64,000 nt of DNA, taken from positions 11,134-75,133 of the forward strand of contig JBASWL010000208.1 in NCBI GenBank assembly GCA_049276455.1, read 5' to 3'. Below the pieces are notes generated by a model. That model saw only the letters and a list, made by a program, of their open reading frames with translations, searched no databases and was not told the origin of the DNA. Position numbers and translations under genes: made by a program. The DNA comes from Georgfuchsia sp049276455. Lineage in GTDB: Bacteria > Pseudomonadota > Gammaproteobacteria > Burkholderiales > Rhodocyclaceae. This document shows, piece by piece, positions 28,205-36,858 of the stretch. The first letter of the stretch is position 1; each line of letters starts with the position of its first letter.

Positions 28205-28795
28205 TTAGGGCACGGCCATACCTTCGGCGCGCAGCATGTCGCACAGCGCGATGAGCGGCAGACCGATCAGGGCGTTCGGGTCATCGCCGCGCAGATGGCG
28301 CATCAGGGCGATGCCAAGACCTTCGGATTTGGCGCTGCCGGCGCAATTGAGGGCATCCTCGCGGTCGAGGTAGCGCTGGATTTCGGCTTCACTCAAGGTG
28401 CGAAACCCGACTTCAATCAAAATGCCGCGCAATTGCGCCTTGCCGGTAGCGGTATTGAGCAGGCAGAGGCCGGTATGAAAGAAAATCGAACCTCCGCTCA
28501 TGGCGCGCAGTTGCTCCGCGGCCTTGTCGCGCGTACCCGGTTTGCCGAAGCGCCCGTCCGCGTTATAGGCCACCTGGTCGCTGCCGATGATCAAGGCGTT
28601 GGGGAAGCGCACGCCGGCATCGCGGGCTTTGGCCTCGGCGAGGCGTTCCGCTGTTGCGGCAGGTGATTCTCCTGTCAGGGCCGTTTCGTCGATCTCAGGT
28701 GCAGCCACCTCAAACGGGATTTGCAGACGCGTCAGCAGTTCGCAGCGGTAAGGTGAGGTGGAAGCGAGAACCAGTCTGGGTAACAATTGAGACAT
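28205..28795 (-). CDS. Maf/YceF-like nucleotide pyrophosphatase
   Basis: A 196-residue Maf-family pyrophosphatase of the YceF type, which hydrolyses modified nucleotides such as 7-methyl-GTP. It opens with the phosphate-binding motif LVLASTSPYRCELL and contains the catalytic segment IIGSDQVA, plus KPGTRDKAAEQLRAMSG. The start is ATG 28795 (MSQLLPRLVLAS); the longer frame upstream covers the yceD gene on the other strand and is not coding. It is divergent from yceD-rpmF, the usual maf/yceD/rpmF neighbourhood in proteobacteria. Confidence 0.92.
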   Translation of the reverse strand: MSQLLPRLVLASTSPYRCELLTRLQIPFEVAAPEIDETALTGESPAATAERLAEAKARDAGVRFPNALIIGSDQVAYNADGRFGKPGTRDKAAEQLRAMSGGSIFFHTGLCLLNTATGKAQLRGILIEVGFRTLSEAEIQRYLDREDALNCAGSAKSEGLGIALMRHLRGDDPNALIGLPLIALCDMLRAEGMAVP

Positions 28796-28904
28796 GTTTT
28801 TGATTTGACGGAAAAACGGCCGGCATGATAACATCCGCCCCCTTTCTCGCGGCTGCCGATGTCGACAGTAATGCGCGGCTGATTTGCGAGCGGGTGGCGC
28901 TAAT

Positions 28905-29402
28905 ATGCAACTGATGCAGATGGTAATCGACGGAGCGGAATTTGCCCGGCACGGTAACCGAGCCAGTGGTAGTGTGGCAGTTGCTGATTTGTCACGTGTT
29001 GCGGAGTATCTGGCAAATAGTGATGGCATGCTGGACTGTGTTGTGCAGGGTGCGAGCAGCGACGAGGACAGTGGGCATCTCGAATTGCGCTTGACGATAG
29101 GCGGCGAATTGCAGTTGCGTTGCCAGCGCTGTCTGGAAGCGATGTGGTTTCCGCTACGGCTGGATAAGTGTTTGTGGCTGGTGATGCCAGGTGCGGAATG
29201 GCCGGAAGAGGAAGTAGAGGATGAAGGTTTTGATGCCATCGAGGCGTCAGAAGAAATGGCACTGGGATCATTGATTGAGGATGAGATATTGTTGGCTTTG
29301 CCGATATCACCTCGTCACGAAATCTGCGGTACACCCAAGAGAAAAGATACAAAGCAGGATGCGTCACCATTCGCGGTGTTGCGAAAATTGAAAATCGATT
29401 GA
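28905..29402 (+). CDS. yceD: DUF177 protein YceD (23S rRNA accumulation protein)
   Basis: A 165-residue DUF177 protein implicated in 23S rRNA accumulation. The family cysteine motif is visible as LQLRCQRCLEAM, and a second conserved stretch is LIEDEILLALPISPRHE. The C-terminus PFAVLRKLKID is typical. I take ATG 28905 as start; a TTG seven codons upstream is possible. It is the first gene of the yceD-rpmF-plsX-fab operon, 30 bases before rpmF. Confidence 0.9.
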   Translation: MQLMQMVIDGAEFARHGNRASGSVAVADLSRVAEYLANSDGMLDCVVQGASSDEDSGHLELRLTIGGELQLRCQRCLEAMWFPLRLDKCLWLVMPGAEWPEEEVEDEGFDAIEASEEMALGSLIEDEILLALPISPRHEICGTPKRKDTKQDASPFAVLRKLKID

Positions 29403-29432
29403 TGTCGAATCGAAGAAACAAGGAGCATCAAC

Positions 29433-29612
29433 ATGGCAGTTCAGCAAAACAAGAAGTCCCCATCGAAGCGTGGCATGCATCGTTCCCACGACTTTCTCAC
29501 CAGCCCTTCGCTTGCGGTCGAAGCAACCACCGGCGAAGTACATCTGCGTCACCATATTTCTCCCTCCGGTGTTTACCGGGGCAAGAAGGTTATCAAGGCC
29601 AAGGACGAATAA
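29433..29612 (+). CDS. rpmF: Large-subunit ribosomal protein L32
   Basis: A 59-residue basic protein beginning MAVQQNKKSPSKRGMHRSHD and ending KVIKAKDE. This is the bL32 pattern: an N-terminal KKSPSKRGMHR block followed by HRHHISPSGVYRGKK-like residues. The zinc cysteines of some L32 proteins are absent, as in other C-minus proteobacterial versions. An AGGAG ribosome-binding site lies just upstream of ATG 29433. Its place between yceD and plsX is the conserved operon order. Confidence 0.95.
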   Translation: MAVQQNKKSPSKRGMHRSHDFLTSPSLAVEATTGEVHLRHHISPSGVYRGKKVIKAKDE

Positions 29613-29627
29613 GACCGACTCTGATAG

Positions 29628-29663
29628 CGGCCGGATGCGAATCCCGTATCCGGCCGTTGTCTT
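29628..29663 (+). terminator. Hairpin between rpmF and plsX (attenuator-like)
   Basis: CGGCCGGAT at 29628-29636 pairs perfectly with ATCCGGCCG at 29648-29656, followed by TTGTCTT. The short T tract suggests partial termination, which would let rpmF be expressed at a higher level than the downstream fatty-acid genes. Confidence 0.6.
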
Positions 29664-29678
29664 GAGCGCTCTCAAATA

Positions 29679-30683
29679 ATGGCGATTACCATTGCAGTGG
29701 ATTGCATGGGTGGCGATCACGGCTTGCCGGTCACCATTCCTGCGACACTCGAGTTCCTGCGCCGCGACCCTGACTGCTCCGTCATCATGGTCGGCATTGA
29801 GGAATTGCTGACGCCCTTAGTTGCGAAGTCAGGCAATGGTTTTGGCGACCGGCTCAAGATCCGGAACGCGTCCGAAGTTGTCACCATGGAAGATGCATTG
29901 GCTACGGCGTTGCGTAGCAAAAAGAATTCGTCGATGCGCGTAGCTATCGACCTCGTCAAGGAGGGCAAGGCGCACGCTGCAGTCTCGGCAGGCAATACCG
30001 GTGCGCTGATGGCGATTTCACGTTTCGTCCTGAAAACGCTACCTGGTATCGAACGCCCGGCGATTGCGACGATTCTGCCCACCGTCCACGGCCATTGTTA
30101 CGTGCTTGATCTTGGCGCCAATGTTGATTGCACGCCGGAGCATCTGTTGCAATTCGGCATCATGGGTTCGACACTGGTATCGGCGCTCGAACACAGCGAG
30201 AAGCCCAGCGTCGGCCTGCTGAATATCGGCGAGGAAGACATCAAGGGCAACGAAATCGTCAAGCGTGCCGGAGAGTTACTCAAGGATAGCGGGCTAAATT
30301 TCTATGGCAATGTTGAAGGCAACGACATTTTCAAGGGCACTACCGATGTCGTCGTCTGCGACGGTTTTGTGGGTAATGCGGTGCTCAAGGCATCTGAAGG
30401 TCTCGCTTCGATGATCAGTGCCGGCCTGCGCGAAGAGTTTTCCCGTAACCTGCTCACCAAATGCATGGCACTACTGGCAATGCCGGTGTTGAATGCCTTC
30501 AAGTCACGCTTCGATTCCCGCAGCTACAATGGCGCCAGCCTGCTTGGTTTGAAAGGCATTGTCGTCAAGAGCCATGGTTCGGCGGATGACTATGCCTTTT
30601 TATGCGCGCTGGAAAAAGCGGCCGAAGAGGCCAGAAACTGTTTGCCGGAAAAAATTGCTGCTCGGATGGCCCAATTCGTATGA
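29679..30683 (+). CDS. plsX: Phosphate acyltransferase PlsX
   Basis: Peripheral membrane enzyme that converts acyl-ACP to acyl-phosphate for PlsY in phospholipid synthesis. The 334-residue sequence starts ITIAVDCMGGDHGLPVTIP and contains SAGNTGALMAIS, LDLGANVDCTPEHLLQFG and VVCDGFVGNAVLK, all PlsX signatures. fabH starts within its stop codon (ATGA overlap), so the two are translationally coupled. Confidence 0.96.
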   Translation: MAITIAVDCMGGDHGLPVTIPATLEFLRRDPDCSVIMVGIEELLTPLVAKSGNGFGDRLKIRNASEVVTMEDALATALRSKKNSSMRVAIDLVKEGKAHAAVSAGNTGALMAISRFVLKTLPGIERPAIATILPTVHGHCYVLDLGANVDCTPEHLLQFGIMGSTLVSALEHSEKPSVGLLNIGEEDIKGNEIVKRAGELLKDSGLNFYGNVEGNDIFKGTTDVVVCDGFVGNAVLKASEGLASMISAGLREEFSRNLLTKCMALLAMPVLNAFKSRFDSRSYNGASLLGLKGIVVKSHGSADDYAFLCALEKAAEEARNCLPEKIAARMAQFV

Positions 30684-31657
30684 ACCGTAATATCTATTCA
30701 CGCATTACCGGAACCGGTGGTTATCTGCCCGGAGCGCCCGTGGGCAATGCAGAGCTGATAGAAAAATACCAACTCGATTCGTCTGACGAGTGGATTGTCG
30801 AACGTACCGGCATCAGCTACCGTCATCTCGCCGCGGCCAACATGGGCGCCAGTGATCTCGCTTTGGAAGCATGTCGCCGTGCGCTTGATGCGGCAGGCAA
30901 AAATCCGGCCGACGTGGGCCTCATCATTGTTGCCACTTCGACCCCGGATTTCGTGTTTCCGAGCACGGCGGCAATTCTTCAGCACAAGCTTGGCGTTGCC
31001 AATTCGAGTCCGGCCTTCGACTTGCAGGCGGTATGTACCGGGTTTGCCTATGCGCTTGCGGTAGCTGACAAATTTGTCAGTACTGGCGCAACGCGCTGTG
31101 CGCTGGTGGTAGGCGCTGAAGTGTTTTCACGCATCCTCGATTGGAAGGATCGCGGTACCTGCGTGTTGTTCGGCGATGGCGCTGGCGCTGTGGTACTTGA
31201 GGCGAGCGATACCCCGGGTCTCCTTTCGACTGCTTTGCATGCCGATGGCAGCTACAGCGGCATTCTCAACGTGCCCGGTCATGTCAGTGGCGGTCAGGCG
31301 ATCGGCGATCCCTTCCTGCGCATGGATGGGCAGGCCGTGTTCAAGTTTGCCGTGCGCGCATTGGCTGAAGTCGGCAACGAGGTGTTGGCAACAGCCGGAA
31401 TGAGCATTGATCAAGTGGACTGGCTGATTCCGCACCAGGCCAATATCCGCATTATCAATTCCACGGCCAAGAAGCTGGGGCTGCCGGCCGAGAAGGCGAT
31501 TGTCACCGTTGGCTACCATGGCAATACTTCTGCGGCCTCGATTCCTCTGGCGCTGGATGAGGCCGTGCGTGACGGACGCATCAAGCACGGCGAGACGCTG
31601 CTGCTGGAAGGCGTCGGCGGCGGTTTTACCTGGGGCGCGGCACTACTTAAGTATTGA
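30680..31657 (+). CDS. fabH: Beta-ketoacyl-ACP synthase III
   Basis: Initiating condensing enzyme of type II fatty-acid synthesis, joining acetyl-CoA and malonyl-ACP. The 325 residues hold the catalytic triad: Cys in DLQAVCTGFAYAL, His in WLIPHQANIRI and Asn in VGYHGNTSAAS, with the C-terminal GGGFTWGA. The start is ATG 30680, overlapping the plsX stop; the longer in-frame extension lies inside plsX and is not coding. Confidence 0.97.
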   Translation: MNRNIYSRITGTGGYLPGAPVGNAELIEKYQLDSSDEWIVERTGISYRHLAAANMGASDLALEACRRALDAAGKNPADVGLIIVATSTPDFVFPSTAAILQHKLGVANSSPAFDLQAVCTGFAYALAVADKFVSTGATRCALVVGAEVFSRILDWKDRGTCVLFGDGAGAVVLEASDTPGLLSTALHADGSYSGILNVPGHVSGGQAIGDPFLRMDGQAVFKFAVRALAEVGNEVLATAGMSIDQVDWLIPHQANIRIINSTAKKLGLPAEKAIVTVGYHGNTSAASIPLALDEAVRDGRIKHGETLLLEGVGGGFTWGAALLKY

Positions 31658-31671
31658 CGAGAGATCTTTAA

Positions 31672-32616
31672 ATGAAATTCGCACTCGTATTCCCTGGTCA
31701 GGGCTCTCAATCGTTGGGCATGATGGCCGCGTATGGCGAACATCCTGTTGTATGCGATACCTTCGCCGAAGCTTCCTCTGCACTGGGCCGCGATCTCTGG
31801 CAACTGGTGCAGGATGGGCCGGCTGAAGCATTGAACCAGACCGTCAATACGCAACCCTTGATGCTGACGGCGGGTATCGCGGTATATCGTCTGTGGCAGA
31901 CCCTTGGCGGTCCGCAACCAGCCATGGTGGCAGGACACAGCCTTGGTGAATACGCTGCCCTGGTGGCGGCCAATGTGCTTTCGCTCTCCGATGCGGTACC
32001 GCTGGTGGAATTGCGCGCCAGGGCGATGCAGGAAGCTGTGCCCCAGGGCATGGGGGCCATGGCGGCGATTCTTGGCCTTGATGTGCCGTCAATCGAAGCG
32101 GCCTGTGCGGAAGCCGTTCAAGGAGAAAATGCAGGTCATGTAGTGCAGATGGTCAATTTCAATTCGCCCGAACAAACGGTAATTGCTGGTCATGCAGATG
32201 CTGTGCAGCGTGCGGCCGATGCCTGCAAGGCGAAGGGCGCCAAACGCGCGCTGCTGTTGCCCGTATCGGCACCGTTCCATTGTTCGCTGATGCAACCCGC
32301 CGCGGAAAAACTGAAGACCCGGCTCGCTGCCATGACGCTGTTGGCGCCGACGATTCCAGTGCTCAACAATGTCGACGTGCTGGTGCAAAATGATCCGGAC
32401 ATGATCCGCGATGCGCTGGTGCGTCAAGCCGCATCCCCCGTGCGCTGGGTAGAGATTATGAGAGCGATGCAGGACGCGGGACTTGCTAATGTTTATGAAT
32501 GCGGTCCCGGCAAGGTGCTGTCAGGACTGGTGAAACGCTGCGCCGATCGCCTGGTTGGAGGCGCCATTAACGATTTGCCGGGACTGGAAGCGGCACTCGC
32601 CGCAGTGAAAGGATGA
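31672..32616 (+). CDS. fabD: Malonyl-CoA:ACP transacylase
   Basis: Loads malonate onto ACP for chain elongation. The 314-residue protein opens FALVFPGQGSQSLGM, has the nucleophile elbow GHSLGEYAALVAA with the catalytic serine near residue 90, and the catalytic histidine in SAPFHCSLMQPAA. It starts 14 bases after fabH and its stop overlaps the fabG start. Confidence 0.97.
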   Translation: MKFALVFPGQGSQSLGMMAAYGEHPVVCDTFAEASSALGRDLWQLVQDGPAEALNQTVNTQPLMLTAGIAVYRLWQTLGGPQPAMVAGHSLGEYAALVAANVLSLSDAVPLVELRARAMQEAVPQGMGAMAAILGLDVPSIEAACAEAVQGENAGHVVQMVNFNSPEQTVIAGHADAVQRAADACKAKGAKRALLLPVSAPFHCSLMQPAAEKLKTRLAAMTLLAPTIPVLNNVDVLVQNDPDMIRDALVRQAASPVRWVEIMRAMQDAGLANVYECGPGKVLSGLVKRCADRLVGGAINDLPGLEAALAAVKG

Positions 32617-33371
32617 ACATGGACAATAGTTTGCGAGGACAGGTGGCACTGGTGACCGGCGCATCGCGCGGTATCGGCAGCTCGATTGCGATGGTTTTGG
32701 GCAAGAAAGGTGCGACCATCGTCGGCGTCGACATCAACGAAGCGGCCGCGGCCGATATCCAACAGTCGCTGGATACAGCTGGCATCAAGGGCTGGGGCGC
32801 AGCGCTCAATGTCACTGACGGAGCTGCCTGCGAGGCAGTAATCGGAGAAATCGAAAAGCGCTTTGGTACGGTGTCGATTCTGGTGAACAATGCTGGCATC
32901 ACCCGCGACAACCTGGCAATGCGCATGAAGGACGAAGAATGGGATGCCGTCATTGACACCAATCTGAAGGCGGTGTTCAGGCTTTCACGCGCAGTCATGC
33001 GTGGCATGATGAAGGCGCGCACCGGTCGCATCATCAATATTGCCTCGGTGGTCGGCGCTGCCGGCAATGCAGGTCAGGCCAATTACGCGGCGGCCAAGGC
33101 CGGTGTCGCCGGCATGTCGCGCGCGCTGGCGCAGGAACTGGGCGGCCGCAATATTACGGTCAATTGCGTTGCGCCCGGCTTTATCGACACGCCCATGACC
33201 CGTTCATTGAACGATGAACAACGTGCTGCTCTATTGCAGAAAATTCCGCTCGGCCGCTTGGGCCAGGCGGAGGAGATCGCCCATGCCGTGGCCTTTCTGG
33301 CGAGTCCGGAAGCAGCCTATATCACAGGCACGACGCTGCATGTCAATGGCGGCATGTACATGAGTCAATGA
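32613..33371 (+). CDS. fabG: 3-oxoacyl-ACP reductase
   Basis: NADPH-dependent short-chain dehydrogenase that reduces 3-ketoacyl-ACP. The 252 residues have the cofactor motif TGASRGIGSSIAM, NNAGITRDN, the catalytic Ser in IINIASVVG and the YAAAKAG (YxxxK) pair, ending in the family pattern GTTLHVNGGMYM. The first ATG overlaps the fabD stop; an ATG two codons later is equally plausible. Confidence 0.96.
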   Translation: MNMDNSLRGQVALVTGASRGIGSSIAMVLGKKGATIVGVDINEAAAADIQQSLDTAGIKGWGAALNVTDGAACEAVIGEIEKRFGTVSILVNNAGITRDNLAMRMKDEEWDAVIDTNLKAVFRLSRAVMRGMMKARTGRIINIASVVGAAGNAGQANYAAAKAGVAGMSRALAQELGGRNITVNCVAPGFIDTPMTRSLNDEQRAALLQKIPLGRLGQAEEIAHAVAFLASPEAAYITGTTLHVNGGMYMSQ

Positions 33372-33430
33372 ATCTTGTGAATAAGCCCACGACACTCGCG
33401 ACTAGTTAAGAGGTTTCCGAATCCGGAAAC

Positions 33431-33462
33431 GCCCCGGCTTTTGTTAGAATGCCGGGGCTTTT
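33431..33462 (+). terminator. Hairpin terminator between fabG and acpP
   Basis: GCCCCGGC at 33431-33438 pairs with GCCGGGGC at 33451-33458 and is followed by TTTT. It lies in the 174-base fabG-acpP spacer, so acpP, which is needed in large amounts, probably has its own promoter downstream. Confidence 0.75.
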
Positions 33463-33545
33463 CACCACAGACTGATCTCTTCGGAGTTCAGGTTATTGCA
33501 GCAAAACCGTTATAACAAACCCGCAACTCAGGGAAGGAGCAATCA

Positions 33546-33782
33546 ATGGAAAACATCGAGCAACGCGTCAAGAAAATTGTCGCCGAACAACTGGGCGTCA
33601 ACGAAGCTGACATCAAGAACGAGTCCTCATTCGTCGATGACCTCGGTGCCGACTCGCTCGATACCGTAGAACTCGTGATGGCGCTTGAAGAGGAATTTGA
33701 GTGCGAGATTCCTGATGAAGCTGCCGAGAAGATCACCACCGTGCAGCAGGCCATCGACTACGTAAACGCCAACGTCAAGTAA
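33546..33782 (+). CDS. acpP: Acyl carrier protein
   Basis: The 78-residue acidic carrier of fatty-acid intermediates. The phosphopantetheine attachment serine lies in DDLGADSLDTVELVMALEEE, the invariant DSLD motif. The start MENIEQRVKKIVAEQLGV is canonical, with GGAG upstream of ATG 33546. It sits between fabG and fabF as in most proteobacteria. Confidence 0.98.
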   Translation: MENIEQRVKKIVAEQLGVNEADIKNESSFVDDLGADSLDTVELVMALEEEFECEIPDEAAEKITTVQQAIDYVNANVK

Positions 33783-33816
33783 TTTTTACGTACTTTCACA
33801 ATTGCTGGAGCCTTCA

Positions 33817-35049
33817 TTGTCCCGTCGCAGAGTAGTCGTCACCGGCCTGGGGATTATTTCCCCGGTCGGCAATACCGTCGCCGAAGCTTGGCAGAACATC
33901 GTTGCTGGCAAGAGTGGCATTAACACGATTACCCGCTTCGATGCTTCCAGCTTCGCCAGCCAGGTGGCCGGCGAAGTCAAGAACTTCGACGTTTCGGCCT
34001 ATCTGTCGCCCAAGGAAGCGCGCCGCATGGATGTTTTTATCCACTACGGCATGGCGGCGGGTATCCAGGCGTTCAAGGATGCCGGTATCGAGGTCACCGA
34101 ACAGAATGCCGAGCGCATCGGCGTGAATATCGGTTCCGGTATTGGCGGCCTGCCGATGATCGAATCGACGCACGATGATTTCCTTGGGGGTGGGGCACGC
34201 AAGGTTTCGCCATTTTTCATTCCCAGCTCCATCATCAACATGATTTCGGGCAACCTTTCGATCACACTGGGCCTGAAGGGACCGAATCTTGCCGTTGTCA
34301 CTGCTTGTACCACCGGCCTCCACGCTATCGGCATCAGCTCGCGCATGATCGAGTATGGCGATGCCGACGTGATGGTCTGCGGTGGTGCTGAATCCTGCGT
34401 TACACCGCTGGCGATCGGCGGTTTCGGCTCGGCCAAGGCACTGTCTACGCGCAACGACGACCCAGTGACAGCCAGCCGCCCCTGGGATACGGGCCGTGAC
34501 GGCTTTGTCCTGGGTGAGGGCGCGGGCGTGCTGGTGCTGGAGGAATACGAGCATGCCAAGCAGCGCGGCGCGAAGATTTACGCCGAACTGACCGGCTTCG
34601 GCATGAGCGGCGATGCCTTTCACATGACGGCACCGGATACCGACGGCCCCAGGCGCAGCATGCTAAATGCGCTGAAGAACGCGGGCGTCAATCCGGATGA
34701 AGTTCAATATCTCAACGCCCATGGCACGTCGACCCCGCTTGGTGACAAGAATGAAACCGATGCCATCAAATTGGCCCTGGGCGATGCAGCGAAAAAGGCG
34801 GTGGTGAATTCAACCAAGTCGATGACCGGCCATCTGTTGGGCGCCGCCGGCGGGCTGGAATCGGCGCTGACCGTGCTTGCCGTGTATCACCAGATATCGC
34901 CGCCGACAATCAATATCTTCGAGCAGGACCCAGAGTGCGACCTGGATTATTGTGCAAATACCGCACGTGATATGAAGATTGATGTCGCCATCAAAAACAA
35001 CTTCGGATTTGGTGGCACAAACGGCTCACTGGTGTTCCGCCGAGTCTAG
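33817..35049 (+). CDS. fabF: Beta-ketoacyl-ACP synthase II
   Basis: Elongating condensing enzyme of fatty-acid synthesis. The catalytic Cys is in VTACTTGLHAIG, the histidines are in NAHGTSTPLGDKNE and GHLLGAAGG, and the C-terminal NNFGFGGTNGSL is typical. I choose TTG 33817, which gives the family N-terminus SRRRVVVTGLG and has CTGGAG six bases upstream; a TTG five codons earlier is less likely. The product is 410 residues. No ATG start is available, which is unusual for a highly expressed gene but not rare for fabF. Confidence 0.94.
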   Translation: MSRRRVVVTGLGIISPVGNTVAEAWQNIVAGKSGINTITRFDASSFASQVAGEVKNFDVSAYLSPKEARRMDVFIHYGMAAGIQAFKDAGIEVTEQNAERIGVNIGSGIGGLPMIESTHDDFLGGGARKVSPFFIPSSIINMISGNLSITLGLKGPNLAVVTACTTGLHAIGISSRMIEYGDADVMVCGGAESCVTPLAIGGFGSAKALSTRNDDPVTASRPWDTGRDGFVLGEGAGVLVLEEYEHAKQRGAKIYAELTGFGMSGDAFHMTAPDTDGPRRSMLNALKNAGVNPDEVQYLNAHGTSTPLGDKNETDAIKLALGDAAKKAVVNSTKSMTGHLLGAAGGLESALTVLAVYHQISPPTINIFEQDPECDLDYCANTARDMKIDVAIKNNFGFGGTNGSLVFRRV

Positions 35050-35060
35050 CGGCGAGCGGC

Positions 35061-35495
35061 ATGCCGCTCATTTTTCCGCAGTATCTGCGTCTGCATTCTT
35101 CCCGCTTGGCTGCCGCTGCGCTGGCTGTCGTTCATGGTTTGGCCATCGCAGCAATAGCCGTTAGCCAGTTCGCTCTGGCCGCAAGAATATTGCTGCTTAT
35201 GCTGATTGCAGTTTCCATGGCGCGCGGGTTGCGGCTGCATGCACAGCGCTCAGGCCCGAGCGCTGTAGTTGGGTTAACTCTACGCGAGGGCGGCGAAATG
35301 GAACTGGAATACGGTGATGGACGCCATATTGCGACCCGGATTGATCCGTCCAGTACCGTATGGCATTGGCTGATGGCGCTGCGACTGCGCCGGGAAAACA
35401 GATGCCATTCGCTGTTCCTGTTGCCTGATATGCTGGGTGAGGAATCGTGGCGGCGCCTTGCGGTGTACTTGCGCGCATCTAAACCGGAAAGGTAG
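35061..35495 (+). CDS. YgfX-like small membrane protein
   Basis: A 144-residue protein with two hydrophobic segments near the N-terminus (about 14-55) and a small C-terminal domain (about 65-140) with repeated tryptophans and arginines (VWHWLMALRLRRE, LGEESWRRLAVYLR). This layout matches YgfX/CptA-type proteins, described in E. coli as partners of SdhE. No sdhE-like gene is adjacent. It starts 11 bases after fabF, so it is the last gene of the fab operon. Confidence 0.6.
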   Translation: MPLIFPQYLRLHSSRLAAAALAVVHGLAIAAIAVSQFALAARILLLMLIAVSMARGLRLHAQRSGPSAVVGLTLREGGEMELEYGDGRHIATRIDPSSTVWHWLMALRLRRENRCHSLFLLPDMLGEESWRRLAVYLRASKPER

Positions 35496-35497
35496 CC

Positions 35498-36745
35498 CTA
35501 CAGTTTGGAAAAATCCAGGGTCGCGAAGTAATCGTCCAGGGTTTCCGCGCGCCGGATCTGCATGACCGAGCCATCTTCCCGCAACAAGAGTTCGCTGCAG
35601 CGGAGCTTGCCGTTGTATTGAAAGCCCATCGCATAGCCATGGGCGCCGGCGTCGTGAATGACCAGCAGATCGCCGGCGCTGATTGCAGGGAGCTGCCTGT
35701 CAATCGCGAACTTGTCATTGTTCTCGCAGAGCGAACCGACCACGTCGTAGGTGTGGTCCGGCGCCGCGGTCTCTTTGCCCAGCACCGTGATATGGTGGTA
35801 CGAACCGTACATGCCAGGCCGCATCAGGTTTGACATGCAGGCATCGACACCGATGTATTGCTTGTACGTGCTCTTGTGATGGATCGCCTTGGTGACGAGG
35901 TAGCCATGGGGGCCGGTGATGCAGCGGCCGTTTTCCATGAATATCTTCATGGGGTGCAAGTCGGCCGGCACGATGATCTCCTGATACATCTGCCGGATAC
36001 TGCGACTGACCAGGTCGAGGTCGACCGCTTGCTGGCCGGGACGATAGGGGATGCCGATGCCGCCGCCGAGGTTGATGAATTCGATTCTCACGCCCGGATC
36101 GCGGGCCAGTTCCACCGCCAGTTGAAACAGCATCTTTGCCGTCTCGACGAAGAACTCGGGATTCAGTTCGTTCGATGCCACCATGGTGTGCAGTCCAAAG
36201 CGACGCACTCCCCTGGCCTTCAGCAGTCGATAGCCCTCGAACAGCTGCTCGCGCGTGAAGCCGTATTTCGCTTCTTCGGGCTTGCCGATGATGGCGTTGC
36301 CTTCGCGTAGCGGGCCCGGGTTGTAGCGCAGACAGATCGCCTCGGGCAAACCGACATGCTTATCCAGGTAGGGAATATGGGTGATGTCATCGAGGTTGAT
36401 GAAGGCGCCCAGTTGCTTGGCCCGAAGATATTCCTTTGCCGGCGTCTCGTTCGAGGTGAACATGATGTTCTCGCCGGTGATGCCGACACGCGCACACAGT
36501 TCCAGTTCGGCCATGCTCGAGCAATCGCCACCGAAGCCTTCTTCACGCAGGATCTTCAGCAGGTAGGGATTCGGACAAGCCTTGACGGCGTAATACTCCT
36601 TGAACGCACCCCAGGCGAAGGCCTGGTTCAGGCGCCGGGCGCCGGCACGGATCGCGGCTTCGTCGTAGAGGTAAAACGGCGTGGGGAATTGATCGGCGAT
36701 CTGGCGAATGGTCCGCTCGTCAAAGGGAAGTGGCTTGTCGTTCAT
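35498..36745 (-). CDS. lysA: Diaminopimelate decarboxylase-like fold-III PLP enzyme
   Basis: A 415-residue alanine-racemase-fold decarboxylase. The PLP lysine is in EYYAVKACPNPYLL, the phosphate-binding glycines in INLGGGIGIPYRPG, and the second-subunit active-site cysteine in SLCENNDKFA, all consistent with meso-DAP decarboxylase (last step of lysine synthesis). It is transcribed away from murE and dapL from a shared 113-base spacer, so the three genes form a DAP/lysine module. Housekeeping LysA of proteobacteria is usually elsewhere, so this may be a second copy. Other fold-III decarboxylases cannot be fully excluded. Confidence 0.85.
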   Translation of the reverse strand: MNDKPLPFDERTIRQIADQFPTPFYLYDEAAIRAGARRLNQAFAWGAFKEYYAVKACPNPYLLKILREEGFGGDCSSMAELELCARVGITGENIMFTSNETPAKEYLRAKQLGAFINLDDITHIPYLDKHVGLPEAICLRYNPGPLREGNAIIGKPEEAKYGFTREQLFEGYRLLKARGVRRFGLHTMVASNELNPEFFVETAKMLFQLAVELARDPGVRIEFINLGGGIGIPYRPGQQAVDLDLVSRSIRQMYQEIIVPADLHPMKIFMENGRCITGPHGYLVTKAIHHKSTYKQYIGVDACMSNLMRPGMYGSYHHITVLGKETAAPDHTYDVVGSLCENNDKFAIDRQLPAISAGDLLVIHDAGAHGYAMGFQYNGKLRCSELLLREDGSVMQIRRAETLDDYFATLDFSKL

Positions 36746-36858
36746 GGTGGCTCGTGGGTCGAGAGGTTTTCTCGGAAAGATTGCCTTAAGGGGTGCGGAG
36801 TGTACCTCGTCAAACCCAAGGCTTGCAATCCATGCGCGTCGTGTAAAATCGGATCAAC